Part shown: in pieces, positions 1 to 6,625 of the stretch
Position numbering within the stretch: the first letter of the stretch is position 1
Layout: every line of letters starts with the position of its first letter
Assembly: GCA_009779045.1 (NCBI GenBank)
Contig: WREZ01000024.1
Coordinates: 1 to 11,636, forward strand
From: Candidatus Bathycorpusculum sp.
GTDB taxonomy: Archaea > Thermoproteota > Bathyarchaeia > Bathyarchaeales > Bathycorpusculaceae
DNA length: 11,636 bases
Reading direction: 5' to 3'
The notes under the pieces: generated by a model
What the model was told of the DNA's origin: nothing
Database searches by the model: none
The model's input: the letters and a program-made list of their open reading frames with translations, nothing else
Position numbers and translations under genes: made by a program

Positions 1-49
1 AGTAAAAACAGCATTAAAATTTACATTCTAACGACATTTTCACTGAGAG
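1..49. other. Intron 3' exon, no gene seen
   Basis: These 49 bases at the window edge continue the DNA interrupted by the intron. I see no coding frame, RNA gene or promoter in them. They are probably 3' untranslated or intergenic DNA after the operon, but what follows lies outside the window. Confidence 0.5.
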
Positions 50-110
50 ATGAAATGGGAGAGCGCCGCCTTACCATATTGCTACGGTAGGTTTGCGCAA
101 ACCCTTTCCC

Positions 111-144
111 AAACTGGACGGGCTTATCTCTAAGCATCCAACTT
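111..144 (-). ncRNA. Group II intron domain V
   Basis: This 34-nt hairpin has exactly the domain V architecture. A 9-bp lower helix (AAGUUGGAU with GUCCAGUUU) is followed by a 2-nt CC bulge on the 3' side and a 5-bp upper helix GCUUA/UAAGC, capped by a GAGA (GNRA) tetraloop at 127-130. Length, bulge position and loop match family domain V. The catalytic triad at positions 2-4 reads AGU rather than the near-invariant AGC; the third base pairs as U-G instead of C-G. The bulge reads CC. I am sure of the fold. Whether the triad change kills catalysis cannot be judged from sequence. Confidence 0.9.
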
Positions 145-186
145 TCCACTGCTGCCTTTCCAATAGGTTACCGCTAAAAAAACTCA

Positions 187-222
187 ATAGCTGGCTTAAT
201 TGAGGTCTTCCTCCCTAACTAT
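187..222 (-). ncRNA. Intron domain IVa hairpin, maturase-site remnant
   Basis: This hairpin has an outer stem AUAGUU/AGCUAU (217-222 with 187-192) and an inner stem GAGG/CCUC inside GGGAGGAAGACCUC (202-215). In Ll.LtrB the equivalent hairpin carries the ribosome binding site and start of the maturase gene and is that protein's high-affinity binding site. Here the position of the start codon reads AUU, followed by Lys-Pro-Ala-Ile-Glu-Phe-Phe and a stop. This looks like the stump of a deleted ORF. Keeping the hairpin while losing the ORF suggests use of a maturase encoded elsewhere (inference). Confidence 0.65.
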
Positions 223-734
223 CTCAAATCTTAGCCTATTTGCAACAGCTGTGCCCCTTCGCCACGCAGACGATTTCTCACCCTCAAACTACTACGAGCA
301 CTCTGCCCACATAGAAGAAAACCAAAGAGCTTCTTCTTTAGCGGATCCCCAGTTAACCCAATATGCTGGTACACGGAGTTGTCGGTTCTGCTTTCGTTTC
401 GTTACCACCAAATCTCTGGCAGATCGCATGGACACTACGATAACCAACTATGCATTCAGCTTTCACAGTTGTTCCCATGCCAAAGGTTTCAGGCACTTTC
501 CCCTGCCCAGTATGAATGAGAATTAGAAACTCGCATTCAACAATCAGCTTAAACCTCATACTCCTCAACATTGCAATTCAGTCGCGTCAAATTGCCTCTA
601 GACGACTTATCGCTTCTCGACCATGCTATTTTCCCGTTTAGTTTTCACCGCTTCGGTTAGGCCGATTGTTTCACGCGTTATCTTGCGCGGCAGGACCTTA
701 TCTCTGCATCATATCAGACCCTATCTGGGCGCAC

Positions 735-747
735 CTGAATACATACT
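735..747 (-). other. Intron target site (IBS2-IBS1) in 5' exon
   Basis: The 13 nt before the intron read AGUAUG-U-AUUCAG. AGUAUG (IBS2) and AUUCAG (IBS1) are exact complements of EBS2 and EBS1 in the intron. The site lies just after the stop codon (749-751) of the small membrane protein gene, so insertion spared the coding sequence. The 3' exon begins at 49 with CUCUC. Confidence 0.85.
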
Positions 748-748
748 T

Positions 749-988
749 TTACATACTGTGTTCTTTTTTCCACATTGGAATTTGATGTCTTTTAAGTATG
801 CGTGCTCCTAAACTATACAAAAACGTTCCTGTTATTACTAAAGCAAAGGTAAAAGCCAAAACCATTAACCACAAATCTGAAAAATTAAGTACATACATCA
901 TAACAAGAAGAACAAAGGCACCTCCAAATGCAGCAGCACCGCCACTAACAAGAAAATTGCCGCATATTTTTGCTGTTTTTTTATCCAT
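749..988 (-). CDS. Small two-helix membrane protein, unknown function
   Basis: This is a 79-residue protein I do not recognise. Two hydrophobic segments (about residues 10-34 and 38-60) are joined by a short loop (NFSDLW), with a basic N-terminus (MDKKTAK) and a basic C-terminal tail (RILKRH...WKKEH). The first helix is Gly/Ala-rich (SGGAAAFGGAF), which allows close helix packing. A clear ribosome binding site (AGAGGTGA) precedes the ATG by a normal spacing, so the frame is very likely translated. It starts 36 nt after the methyltransferase gene on the same strand and is probably the last gene of the srp54 operon. The group II intron begins 14 nt after its stop. A helper of membrane insertion is conceivable from the srp54 link, but nothing in the sequence shows it. 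Confidence 0.75.
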   Translation of the reverse strand: MDKKTAKICGNFLVSGGAAAFGGAFVLLVMMYVLNFSDLWLMVLAFTFALVITGTFLYSLGARILKRHQIPMWKKEHSM

Positions 989-1024
989 TTTGATTCACCT
1001 CTTTATTATTAGGCCTTTTTTGTT

Positions 1025-1663
1025 TTATGTGTTACTGTTAAAAAGGATAGATTGAGCTTCAATTAAATGAATGGTTTCAAAAAAAGGCAATTTACATTCA
1101 GCCTTAACTATGGCAGATAAACCGTATTCAAAAAATTTTTGAATGGATAACTCTAAACCGGTCAAACTGGACTGCAACAAAAACACTCGGCCAGACGGTT
1201 TTAAATGCGCAGAAACCTGAGGAATAAAGCGGTCAATCACATCACGCCCATTAGCACCGCCCGCCCATGCACGTCCAAGCCATGTTTCAATCTCATGTGG
1301 CTCTGAGGGTAAATAGGGGGCATTAAATAATATTAAATCAAATAGAGCAGAATTATTTAGGGCAGATAGTAAGTCACTTCTCAAAAAACACATGTTATCC
1401 TGTACATTGTTAAGGGTAGCGTTTTGTTTTGTACAGTTAATTGCGTATGGATTAACATCAACAGCTAACACATATTTGGCGTTTTGAGATGCTGCCAAAA
1501 TGCCAAGAATTCCACAACCAGTACCTAAATCTAGTACTTCATCACCTTTGTGGATCGTGAGATTTTCGGCTATCAAAAAAGAGTCATCGGAGGGTTCAAA
1601 CACTTCGTTGGTTATGTCAAATTTTAGGTTTTGGAACCAAACGCGTTTAATGGGTAAATGCAT
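1025..1663 (-). CDS. HemK2/Mtq2-type protein glutamine methyltransferase
   Basis: This is a 212-aa class I SAM-dependent methyltransferase of the HemK2/Mtq2 family, which in archaea and eukaryotes N5-methylates the glutamine of the GGQ motif in release factor aRF1/eRF1. Visible features are the family N-terminal block EPSDDSFL (23-30), motif I DLGTGCGILGI (45-55), the acidic end of beta-2 (AVDVNP, 67-72), the catalytic tetrapeptide as NAPY (114-117), and WAGGANGRDVIDRF (133-146), typical of this family. The usual tetrapeptide is NPPY; here the second residue is Ala, but the Asn and Tyr are kept. Its length fits the family, which lacks the HemK N-terminal helical domain. The ATG overlaps the end of the upstream rsmA gene by 17 nt, which suggests translational coupling. 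The family assignment is firm; the exact substrate is inferred. Confidence 0.9.
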   Translation of the reverse strand: MHLPIKRVWFQNLKFDITNEVFEPSDDSFLIAENLTIHKGDEVLDLGTGCGILGILAASQNAKYVLAVDVNPYAINCTKQNATLNNVQDNMCFLRSDLLSALNNSALFDLILFNAPYLPSEPHEIETWLGRAWAGGANGRDVIDRFIPQVSAHLKPSGRVFLLQSSLTGLELSIQKFFEYGLSAIVKAECKLPFFETIHLIEAQSILFNSNT

Positions 1664-2471
1664 TGGCTATGGCTCCAAAATTTTCAGGGGTAATTTCGCG
1701 GGGACGCATTTCATGATAAGGTAAGGCTTTGATTATTTTTTGGAACTCCTGTGGACTTAGTTTCAATGTACTTTTGATGAAGGGGGTTAGGGCGTTTGAG
1801 AGTTTTTTGTTTCGTTCGGTAAATAACCATTTTACCATGTGTTCAAAAAATACGGGGTCTTTTACAGTAAAAGGAGCGTGGGGGGGTTGCCAGGGTTTTA
1901 TGCGTAAAATTATGGAATCTACTTTTGGTTGGGGATAAAACAGTTCTTTGGGTATAGGGTCTAAGAGTTCAACGTGTGCTTTTTGATAAACAGTAACGGT
2001 TAACCAATTGTATAGTTCAGTTCCAACTTTTGCAGCAAGTCGGTTGGCGAATTCTTTTTGTACAATTAACACTGCACAGTTGATATGGTGTTTTAATAAA
2101 AAGAGTACAAGTTCAGAGGATATGTAATAGGGGGGAGCTGCTATGGCTTTGTTAAAAGGAGGTAAAAGGGCGTTTAATACGTCGCCTTCAACAATATGGA
2201 GGTTATCAAGTTTGTTTGCTTGTTGATGTAGTACTGAGGAAATTTTGGGGTCTTTTTCAACGGCAATGACCTTTTGGCATTTGTTGGCTAAAAAGCGGGA
2301 TAAAAAGCCAAAACCAGCGCCTGCGTCTAGCACTACATCAGAGGGGGAGAGCTCGGCGTAGGAGGCTAGTTGGGGATAGAGGGTGTGGTCTATTAGAAAG
2401 TTTTGTCCGAGTAGTTTATTTGGTGTGATTTGAAAAGTTTGTAGTAATTGTTGGGTTTCTTCAAAGCTCAT
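1647..2471 (-). CDS. rsmA: 16S rRNA dimethyladenosine transferase RsmA/KsgA (Dim1)
   Basis: This 274-aa protein is a full-length KsgA/Dim1 homologue. The family dimethylates two adjacent adenines in the helix 45 loop near the 3' end of 16S rRNA during small-subunit maturation. Signature features are LGQNFLID (21-28), SAM motif I as LDAGAGFGFLS (48-58), the acidic residue in VEKDP (71-75), EGDVL (95-99), and the C-terminal FYPQPKVDSIILRI block. The oddity is motif IV: the usual NLPYxIS reads APPYYIS (112-118), so the conserved Asn is Ala. Other KsgA hallmarks are intact, so this is either a lineage variant or altered catalysis. The gene starts 5 nt after DUF655 and overlaps the methyltransferase gene downstream; a DUF655-ksgA-hemK2 order is usual in archaea. 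Confidence 0.93.
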   Translation of the reverse strand: MSFEETQQLLQTFQITPNKLLGQNFLIDHTLYPQLASYAELSPSDVVLDAGAGFGFLSRFLANKCQKVIAVEKDPKISSVLHQQANKLDNLHIVEGDVLNALLPPFNKAIAAPPYYISSELVLFLLKHHINCAVLIVQKEFANRLAAKVGTELYNWLTVTVYQKAHVELLDPIPKELFYPQPKVDSIILRIKPWQPPHAPFTVKDPVFFEHMVKWLFTERNKKLSNALTPFIKSTLKLSPQEFQKIIKALPYHEMRPREITPENFGAIANAFTH

Positions 2472-2476
2472 TTTTG

Positions 2477-3043
2477 TTACTGTACCCTAGTGAATAGGCG
2501 GTATTTGCTATCGCCTTCAAGCTCCTCCATGACACGTTTAGTTATTAATTTGGCAGGGCTGGGCAGTTCTGTACGTTTTTGTATGTCGTCAAAGCTTTCA
2601 AATGGTTTACGGTCGCGTTCGTTTATGACTTGCCACATATACTTTTTGCCTATGCCGGGAACTAATTCTAGGGCGTGCATGCGGGGTGTAATGGCGCGGG
2701 CTGTGTTGAAAAAGTTTACAAACCATTTTTCACGATCAAATATAATTTTTGTTATAACGGTGGAGAGTTCGGTTTTAGCGGCGGCGGTAAATTCTTCAGA
2801 GTTTACGCGTCCAATTATGTATGTTACTTCTTCGCGAGAGGCTTTACCTACGTATACGCGGTCTCCGGGTTTTAGTATTAAGCTTTCTTTTACTAATGCT
2901 TCAAGAACAGTAAAAAATTCTTCTCCAATGCATTGGATGAGAGCTCCCGCTCGATAACCTGCTCGTCCAGAGGGACGAAAACCAGGTTTACCGTGGGGTA
3001 AGAAATCTAGTACATAAGCATACTCTTCGTAACGCTTCTCCAT
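2477..3043 (-). CDS. DUF655 family nucleic-acid-binding protein
   Basis: This 188-aa protein matches the archaeal DUF655 family, which is almost always found beside ksgA and rpoF and is presumed to bind RNA; no activity is established that I know of. The N-terminal half (YAYVLDFLPHGKPG..., residues 8-21, to about 100) looks like a compact beta-rich, OB-like domain with PGDRVYVGK (59-67). A helix-hairpin-helix element follows (HALELVPGIGKKYMWQVINER, 123-143, with the PGIGKK hairpin), then a second helical pair near FDDIQKR...KLITKRVMEEL. The HhH supports nucleic-acid binding. It is separated from rpoF by 76 nt, the widest gap in this part of the operon, and from rsmA by 5 nt. A role in ribosome maturation is inferred from its neighbours. 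Confidence 0.85.
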   Translation of the reverse strand: MEKRYEEYAYVLDFLPHGKPGFRPSGRAGYRAGALIQCIGEEFFTVLEALVKESLILKPGDRVYVGKASREEVTYIIGRVNSEEFTAAAKTELSTVITKIIFDREKWFVNFFNTARAITPRMHALELVPGIGKKYMWQVINERDRKPFESFDDIQKRTELPSPAKLITKRVMEELEGDSKYRLFTRVQ

Positions 3044-3119
3044 GAATAACCACTACAGCCTCAACTATTGTAATCATAATAGTATTACGTTAACGCTTAA
3101 AAATACTTTGCACGTATTA

Positions 3120-3464
3120 CTATTTGAGGGTTCGATTTTCGGCTAAAAGAGAGACTATTTTTTCAAGCTTTTGAGTCTCTATAATTTTACGGCCACCAGC
3201 AAGAAAAACGCGTAACTCGTCAACAGTTTCAGGCATGCAATTTACAATTTGAACTGCTTCAACCTCGTCTAACTCGTAGTCCTTAACAAGAAGTGCTAAT
3301 ACTTCGTCAGCTTTATCAGGGGTAATTTTAGAGAATTTACTGACATAGTCAAGGGTTCGACGTTGAAACTGGTCAAGATTCTCCTCGCCTATAGAGTCTA
3401 AAAGCTTTTTAACCTGCGGCAAAGTAAGCCGAGTCTCACGTGATTCAGATTCGTCTTGACTCAT
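3120..3464 (-). CDS. rpoF: RNA polymerase subunit F (Rpo4/Rpb4 homologue)
   Basis: This 114-aa protein matches archaeal RpoF (Rpo4), the partner of RpoE (Rpo7) in the stalk of RNA polymerase, which contacts nascent RNA and aids initiation and termination. The acidic N-terminus (SQDESESRETR) precedes a helical core typical of Rpb4: LPQVKKLLDSI, LDQFQRRTLDYVSKFSKI (30-47), and a C-terminal HRDC-like part with ELDEVEAVQIVNCMPETVDELRVFLAGG (64-91). Its length is normal for the family. It starts 5 nt after rpl21e; the rpl21e-rpoF pair is a widespread archaeal arrangement, which strengthens the call despite low sequence conservation. Confidence 0.92.
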   Translation of the reverse strand: MSQDESESRETRLTLPQVKKLLDSIGEENLDQFQRRTLDYVSKFSKITPDKADEVLALLVKDYELDEVEAVQIVNCMPETVDELRVFLAGGRKIIETQKLEKIVSLLAENRTLK

Positions 3465-3469
3465 ATCAC

Positions 3470-3766
3470 TCAGGTCCCAGTATATGGCTCTAAATGCTCA
3501 CAACGCACAATAATAGTCTTAATAGACTCACCTTGAGGAACCTTTACAACATATCCTCGACCACGCTTTTCCTGAATAACACCAATTTTACCATGGAACC
3601 GTTTATGAGGCATACTTTTCTGTACACTAGAATTCATTTTTATAATAACTTCAGAGCCAAGCTCATATTCATGAAGTAATTTGCTAATATTTGGTTTTCC
3701 ACGCTCACGCTGAGGCTTACGCAACAAGCTACGAGTACCAGAGTAATAACCTTTTGAACCTCTCAA
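3470..3766 (-). CDS. rpl21e: 50S ribosomal protein L21e
   Basis: This 98-aa basic protein has the eukaryote-type L21e pattern: an N-terminal GSKGYYSGTRSLLRKPQRERGKP (3-25), then HEYELGSEVIIKMNSSVQKSMPHKRFHGKIGVI, and a closing RGRGYVVKV segment of the SH3-like barrel. Members sit on the large subunit near 5S rRNA. Its length agrees with archaeal L21e. The reading frame begins with ATG 11 nt downstream of the pus10 stop, and the stop is 5 nt before rpoF, consistent with one polycistronic message. Confidence 0.95.
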   Translation of the reverse strand: MRGSKGYYSGTRSLLRKPQRERGKPNISKLLHEYELGSEVIIKMNSSVQKSMPHKRFHGKIGVIQEKRGRGYVVKVPQGESIKTIIVRCEHLEPYTGT

Positions 3767-3777
3767 TCTATTTCACC

Positions 3778-5133
3778 TTAACTTTCACTATTATTATTGT
3801 TATCATTGTCTAATATGACGTTAAGCACATCAAGCTTAAGCGTCTTTGCCCTGTTTCCAAGCAAACCTGAAACACTTGGAACTGTTCGACCTTCATCGCC
3901 AGACACTAACTCTTTTACATAGAGACCGCCTTGACAACGAATTTCTATCAGAGCCATTCTAAGAGACACCATCTTAGCTGTAACCTTATATATGTACCTT
4001 TCCCGAACTAAGTCTGCCCTTCTATGCAAAACACGCAAAGGCGTCCGCTGCTTTACAATAATACCTACAAGCGTCTCCTCAATTAAACGCAAAGCCACAT
4101 CAGATAGATCACATTCAAACTCAGCAAGCAACCTATACTCTTTTACAGCCCCCTCACCCCGCTTAAGCCGACGCACACCATCTTTAGTTGCAAAATAAAG
4201 CCCAGAAACCTCAACTTTACCCACCGCACCAGAATTAATAGCCGACTCAATGACCCTCAAATCAAGAAAACGTTTCTTAGGCTTAGACACCTCAACAATA
4301 AACGGTCGCCCCGACCCCAACATACGCGCATCAATATCCTCACGACCAGAAGCATGAAAAAAAGAATCCACACCCTCACACGCCTCCAAAACAGGAACAG
4401 AAGAAAACTCTTCAACTGACTCAGGATACAACTTCCCAGACCCCCCACATCGCTCACAACCACGCCCCCGACAACTCGAACAAAACCATTTAGACTGAGA
4501 AACCGTACGAACAAGCTTGCGATACCTACCCCCCACAAATAAGGGATTAACTTGAAGCTTAATTTTATCCAAAAACGGATTAAACATCACCACAATATCG
4601 GGAGTCAAATACTCCACATCCTTACCCGTGCAAACACCCAAAGCCTTACCAAAAAGCCTACCAAACTCATGACGCATACTCTCAGCAGTACTAATACCAA
4701 AAACAGCTTTAAACTCATCCTCACGCTCCTCAACAAACACAGGCAACTCAACACCTACAAGATAAGTAGAAAACTCATACCCGTCAAGAACAGACAACGC
4801 TTTCTTTGTCAACTCTTCAACCTTACCAAAAACCCCATCACACAAAAAACACTTCTCAGGCGATACCCCAGGTTCATGCTTTAAATGCTTTAAAGTCTCC
4901 TTAGCAGTCCTCGAAAAACCATTCACAGACAAAACCTCAAGCTTAGAAAGACCTTCAGTATATTGTTCATTTAACAAATCATGATTGGCCTGCATAGTTA
5001 AAACAACCTTCAAAGAATGCCCTCTAAGATTATTCTCCATACTATAACCTAAAGCAGCAAATTGCCTACCAAGACAATGATCACAGAGAGGATACTTACT
5101 AAGAAGCTCAAAAGCCTTTTGAAACACATCCAT
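3778..5133 (-). CDS. pus10: tRNA pseudouridine synthase Pus10
   Basis: This 451-aa protein is archaeal Pus10, which makes pseudouridine at tRNA position 55 (and often 54) in the T-loop in place of TruB. The N-terminal accessory domain has the four-cysteine zinc site LCDHC (C17, C20) and CFLC (C95, C98), followed by a THUMP-containing part. A second cysteine-rich knuckle, CSSCRGRGCERCGG (218-231), lies just before the catalytic domain, as in archaeal homologues. The catalytic motif is GREDIDARMLGSGRPF (263-278); D268 is the likely nucleophile. The C-terminus ends in an Asn/Asp-rich tail (DNDNNNNSES), probably disordered. It follows srp54 by 26 nt and precedes rpl21e by 11 nt. The minus-strand sequence is markedly G-rich and C-poor compared with rsmA. 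Confidence 0.95.
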   Translation of the reverse strand: MDVFQKAFELLSKYPLCDHCLGRQFAALGYSMENNLRGHSLKVVLTMQANHDLLNEQYTEGLSKLEVLSVNGFSRTAKETLKHLKHEPGVSPEKCFLCDGVFGKVEELTKKALSVLDGYEFSTYLVGVELPVFVEEREDEFKAVFGISTAESMRHEFGRLFGKALGVCTGKDVEYLTPDIVVMFNPFLDKIKLQVNPLFVGGRYRKLVRTVSQSKWFCSSCRGRGCERCGGSGKLYPESVEEFSSVPVLEACEGVDSFFHASGREDIDARMLGSGRPFIVEVSKPKKRFLDLRVIESAINSGAVGKVEVSGLYFATKDGVRRLKRGEGAVKEYRLLAEFECDLSDVALRLIEETLVGIIVKQRTPLRVLHRRADLVRERYIYKVTAKMVSLRMALIEIRCQGGLYVKELVSGDEGRTVPSVSGLLGNRAKTLKLDVLNVILDNDNNNNSES

Positions 5134-5159
5134 AAAAAATACCTACACGTTAGTATTTA

Positions 5160-6524
5160 CTATTTAAAATTAGGCGGAATACCCCCCATACCCATACCCA
5201 TGCCACTTTTACCGCCAAGGCCAAAGGGTAACTTCTTTTGTCGCTTAAACGTTTTTAGCATCTTACGCATCATAAGATACTGTTTTAACAACTCTTTTAC
5301 TTCTTTTTCAGTAGTCCCCGAGCCGCGAGCAATACGTTTTGCACGAGAAGAATTTAACATTTTAGGATTTTCCTTCTCTTCAGGAGTCATTGATTGAATA
5401 ATTACACGCCACTTATCAAGACGACCCTCAGCACTATTTAACATCTCATCAGGCACATTATAAGACATCCCGGGAAGCATTTTTAACACTTTACTAAAAG
5501 GCCCCATATTCTTAACAGCACTAAACTGTTCATACATATCAGTTAAAGTAAATTTACCACTAAGAATTTCTTTAGTCTTCTTCTGAGGAACCTTTATCTC
5601 AGCATCATGCACCTTCTCTAACAGAGTCTCTAAATCACCCATACCCAAAAGACGCCCAACAAAACGAGAAGGAATAAAGGATTCAATATCTTCAACTTTT
5701 TCCCCCGTCCCAATAAACTTTATCGGAGCCCCCGTCGCCGCAACCGCAGAAAGAGCCCCACCACCACGAGAGGAACCATCAAGCTTAGTAACTATAATTG
5801 CGCCAATAGGAGTAGCTTCATGAAAAGTTTTTGCCTGAACAAGAGCCTGCTGACCAATGGTACCGTCAATAACCATGATAACCTCATCAGGCTTAATATT
5901 CTTCTCAAGATCCTTCATCTCCTTTATAAGATCCTTCTCCTCCTTATGGCGACCCGCAGTATCAACAATAATTAAATCCTTATCAGCATAAACTTTGAGA
6001 CCCTCACGAACAACCTTAACAGGATCATTAGCTTTTGCATCACCAAAAACAGGCAAATTCATTCTATTACCTAACTGTAACAACTGCGCATAAGCACCCG
6101 GACGAAAAGTATCCGCCGCCACTAACCCTGGCTTAAAACCACGCTTCTGATAATACCGCGCCAACTTTGCCGCATGAGTAGTCTTACCAGACCCTTGAAT
6201 ACCCACAAGCATAACAACCTTCTTCTTACCAGGCTCAACTTTAAGAGGAACAGGCTTATCACCCACAAAACGAGTCAACTCTTCATATACAACTTTTATC
6301 ACATGCTCACGCCGCGAAATCCCCGGAGGAACATTCTCATTCAAAGCCCGTTCCTCAATACGCTTAGAAATATCCAATACCAACTGAACATTAACATCAG
6401 ACTGCAACAAAGCACGCTGAATGTCACGCACCAACTCCTTCACAGCAGCTTCATCAACAACACCCGCCTTAAACAACTTTTTTATAGCATTGGTCAACGA
6501 TGAACCTAAACGATCAAGCGCCAT
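5160..6524 (-). CDS. srp54: Signal recognition particle GTPase SRP54
   Basis: This 454-aa protein is full-length SRP54, the GTPase of the signal recognition particle, which binds signal peptides and 7S RNA and docks with FtsY. The N domain covers about residues 1-90. The G domain has G1 GIQGSGKTT (108-116), G2 DTFRPGA (138-144), G3 DTAGR (188-192) and G4 TKLDG (246-250). The M domain follows, with the RNA-binding helix region [14 protein letters not shown] and [11 protein letters not shown], and a Met/Gly-rich C-terminus (GMGMGMGG). No family hallmark is missing. It is the first gene of the minus-strand cluster; a TATA-like box about 40 nt upstream supports an operon promoter here. Confidence 0.97.
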   Translation of the reverse strand: MALDRLGSSLTNAIKKLFKAGVVDEAAVKELVRDIQRALLQSDVNVQLVLDISKRIEERALNENVPPGISRREHVIKVVYEELTRFVGDKPVPLKVEPGKKKVVMLVGIQGSGKTTHAAKLARYYQKRGFKPGLVAADTFRPGAYAQLLQLGNRMNLPVFGDAKANDPVKVVREGLKVYADKDLIIVDTAGRHKEEKDLIKEMKDLEKNIKPDEVIMVIDGTIGQQALVQAKTFHEATPIGAIIVTKLDGSSRGGGALSAVAATGAPIKFIGTGEKVEDIESFIPSRFVGRLLGMGDLETLLEKVHDAEIKVPQKKTKEILSGKFTLTDMYEQFSAVKNMGPFSKVLKMLPGMSYNVPDEMLNSAEGRLDKWRVIIQSMTPEEKENPKMLNSSRAKRIARGSGTTEKEVKELLKQYLMMRKMLKTFKRQKKLPFGLGGKSGMGMGMGGIPPNFK

Positions 6525-6560
6525 CTAAACACACTCAAACAACAACAAACACACAACACC

Positions 6561-6570
6561 TTAAATAAAG
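6561..6570 (-). promoter_or_regulatory. Candidate TATA box for the srp54 operon
   Basis: On the minus strand the bases CTTTATTTAA lie about 40 nt before the srp54 ATG. Archaeal transcription starts about 25 nt after the TATA centre, giving a short leader of roughly 15 nt. The match is AT-rich and the region is AT-rich throughout, so this is only moderately supported. Confidence 0.4.
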
Positions 6571-6625
6571 ATTACAGAACAAAAACCCATCAACACAAAC
6601 ATTGAGGAAAAAAACGCCGCAAATA

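Larger units (their letters stand above)
50..734 (-). mobile_element. ORF-less group II intron (IIA, Ll.LtrB-like)
   Basis: The minus strand begins at 734 with GUGCGCCCAGAUAGGGU, the 5' end typical of Ll.LtrB-type group IIA introns, and ends at 50 with ...CCCAUUUCAU. Between these lie blocks I recognise from the Ll.LtrB ribozyme (compared from memory): AACGAAACGAAAGC (390-403), a GCUCGUAGUAGU block (288-299), a GGGAGGAAGACCUC hairpin (202-215), domain V (111-144) and domain VI (about 50-110). EBS1 CUGAAU (454-459) pairs 6/6 with exon AUUCAG (735-740). EBS2 CAUACU (509-514) pairs 6/6 with exon AGUAUG (742-747). The delta base G (460), just 5' of EBS1, pairs with the first 3' exon base C (49). 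The branch-point A is expected at 56, seven nucleotides from the 3' end. At 685 nt it has no room for the roughly 600-codon reverse transcriptase/maturase, so splicing or mobility would need a protein acting in trans. The boundaries are directly visible; present activity is inference. Confidence 0.93.

Noticed and set aside
176..182. U7 run on the minus strand as a terminator
   Set aside because: It lies inside intron domain IV between conserved structural elements, so reading it as the operon terminator is not supported.
542..547. CUGAUU as EBS1
   Set aside because: It pairs only 5 of 6 with the exon. CUGAAU at 454-459 pairs fully, has the correct position after EBS2, and has the delta G beside it.
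200..571. Open frames of 108 aa (plus) and 72 aa (minus) within the first 600 bases
   Set aside because: They lie inside the group II intron ribozyme, whose conserved RNA blocks explain the sequence. The translations resemble nothing and lack ribosome binding sites.
50..734. RNase P RNA or SRP 7S RNA
   Set aside because: Considered because of GC-rich structured sequence and pieces such as GGAGGAAGACC and GGAAAGGCAGCAG. The order of motifs instead matches a group IIA intron end to end, and the exon pairings settle it.
2448..2957. 169-aa plus-strand frame
   Set aside because: It is antisense to DUF655, with Ser/Arg-rich translation and no family resemblance; a shadow of the real gene.
4257..4538. 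93-aa minus-strand frame within pus10
   Set aside because: An out-of-phase frame opened by the G/T-rich composition; pus10 motifs continue through it.
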